Positions 63,737 through 64,000 of a DNA stretch of 64,000 nucleotides are shown here, one piece after another (the first letter of the stretch is position 1; each line of letters starts with the position of its first letter). Source of the DNA: Photobacterium marinum (GTDB lineage: Bacteria > Pseudomonadota > Gammaproteobacteria > Enterobacterales > Vibrionaceae); contig NZ_AMZO01000026.1 of assembly GCF_000331515.1 (NCBI RefSeq), positions 56,333 to 120,332 on the forward strand, read 5' to 3'. The position numbers and the translations under genes were made by a program. The notes under the pieces are model-generated. The model was given only the letters and a program-made list of their open reading frames with translations. It had not been told where the DNA came from and made no database searches.

Positions 63737-64000
63737 TTAAGCTATCGCGCCCTTGCCGCTAGTCACATCTGACCATGCCGTTGTCACGGCAACACGCGCC
63801 TTGCTGTCCAGGTTGTCGATGAAGCCATTGTCACCCGCCTGAGGTGCAAAGCTGCTCATCGCCTGTACCAATGCATCGACAGCGTTATCAGACAGTGCCG
63901 TATATTCACGTTCTCCGGCAGTATCTTTCTCACCCATGCCGATAACCAGCTCAGCGCGATTACCGTTAAAGTAATCGTCAAAGGTCACTGAGCCGACGCT
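63737..64000 (-). CDS. C-terminus of a large protein, cut by window edge
   Basis: The frame is open to the right edge; 88 codons are seen. The sequence (FDDYFNGNRAELVIGMGEKD, TALSDNAVDALVQAMSSFAP, then DSKARVAVTTAWSD and KGAIA) resembles the C-terminal tail of RTX-type or repeat adhesin/calcium-binding proteins, which often end with V-D-x-L-V-Q-A-M-x-x-F-x-P. More GC-rich than the region to its left, consistent with core or older DNA. Identity is tentative. Confidence 0.55.
   Translation of the reverse strand, partial: SVGSVTFDDYFNGNRAELVIGMGEKDTAGEREYTALSDNAVDALVQAMSSFAPQAGDNGFIDNLDSKARVAVTTAWSDVTSGKGAIA

Overview
The window looks like chromosome from a marine gammaproteobacterium, most likely of the Vibrionaceae. 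The evidence is a long run of integron gene cassettes separated by Vibrio-type attC sites (about 105 to 125 bases, starting TAACAA and ending GCGTTA), a ToxR/VtrA-type membrane regulator with a VtrC/ToxS-like partner, a Vibrio-type RelE/RelB pair and hipBA. This is inference from gene content; no rRNA, tRNA or housekeeping marker is present to confirm it. The integron integrase and attI are not in the window; because attC sites lie 3' of plus-strand genes, they would lie to the left.

Region 1 (1-11.5 kb) is mixed accessory DNA. It holds three attC sites (one truncated) near 2-3 kb, a RelE/ParE-RelB pair, an IS remnant, hipBA behind four exactly 28-base-spaced operators, remnants, a bicistronic VtrA/VtrC-like sensor with a second orphan VtrC-like gene, a TPR protein, a caspase-fold/C80-like protein, and a long AT-rich non-coding stretch with 11-base-phased TGTCC repeats. 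Between 3.1 and 12.5 kb no attC was found.

Region 2 (11.5-30.7 kb) is a dense cassette array of about 18 cassettes. Several encode recognisable conflict or defence-type domains: AbiV, a SIR2-like NADase, an ADP-ribosyltransferase-like protein, a CBS-HEPN fusion, a HEPN-zinc ribbon protein, a DUF6602/PD-(D/E)XK-like protein, two DUF2971 proteins, a kinase-like protein and a HIT protein. Two cassettes are diverged copies of the same cassette with no sense-strand ORF. Three attC sites are interrupted: one by an IS10-like IS4-family element and two, at the same point near the left core, by an IS110-family element (one complete, one decayed). A tyrosine recombinase and an ISNCY-type transposase remnant follow the array.

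Region 3 (33-35.4 kb) carries two lipoprotein genes, one with a ClpP/crotonase-like C-terminal part.

Region 4 (35.7-55.3 kb) is the main metabolic find: a self-contained system for anaerobic CO oxidation coupled to H2 evolution. The minus strand carries hypA-cooF-cooS-cooC-cooT-(small broken ORF)-hypB-hypC-hypD-hypE; the plus strand carries cooM-cooK-cooL-cooX-cooU-cooH, then cooA (CO-sensing heme regulator) and hypF. CooS oxidises CO, CooF passes the electrons on, and the CooMKLXUH membrane complex reduces protons and probably pumps ions. HypA-F mature the [NiFe] site, CooC/CooT supply nickel to CooS, and a HupE-type permease imports nickel. A palindromic CooA-type box (TGTC-N8-GACA) lies upstream of each arm.

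Region 5 (55.3-64 kb) has a 5TM-PAS-GGDEF diguanylate cyclase, small membrane and lipoproteins, a metzincin-type protease, a nuclease-fold protein, an XRE regulator, and the C-terminus of a large protein running off the right edge.
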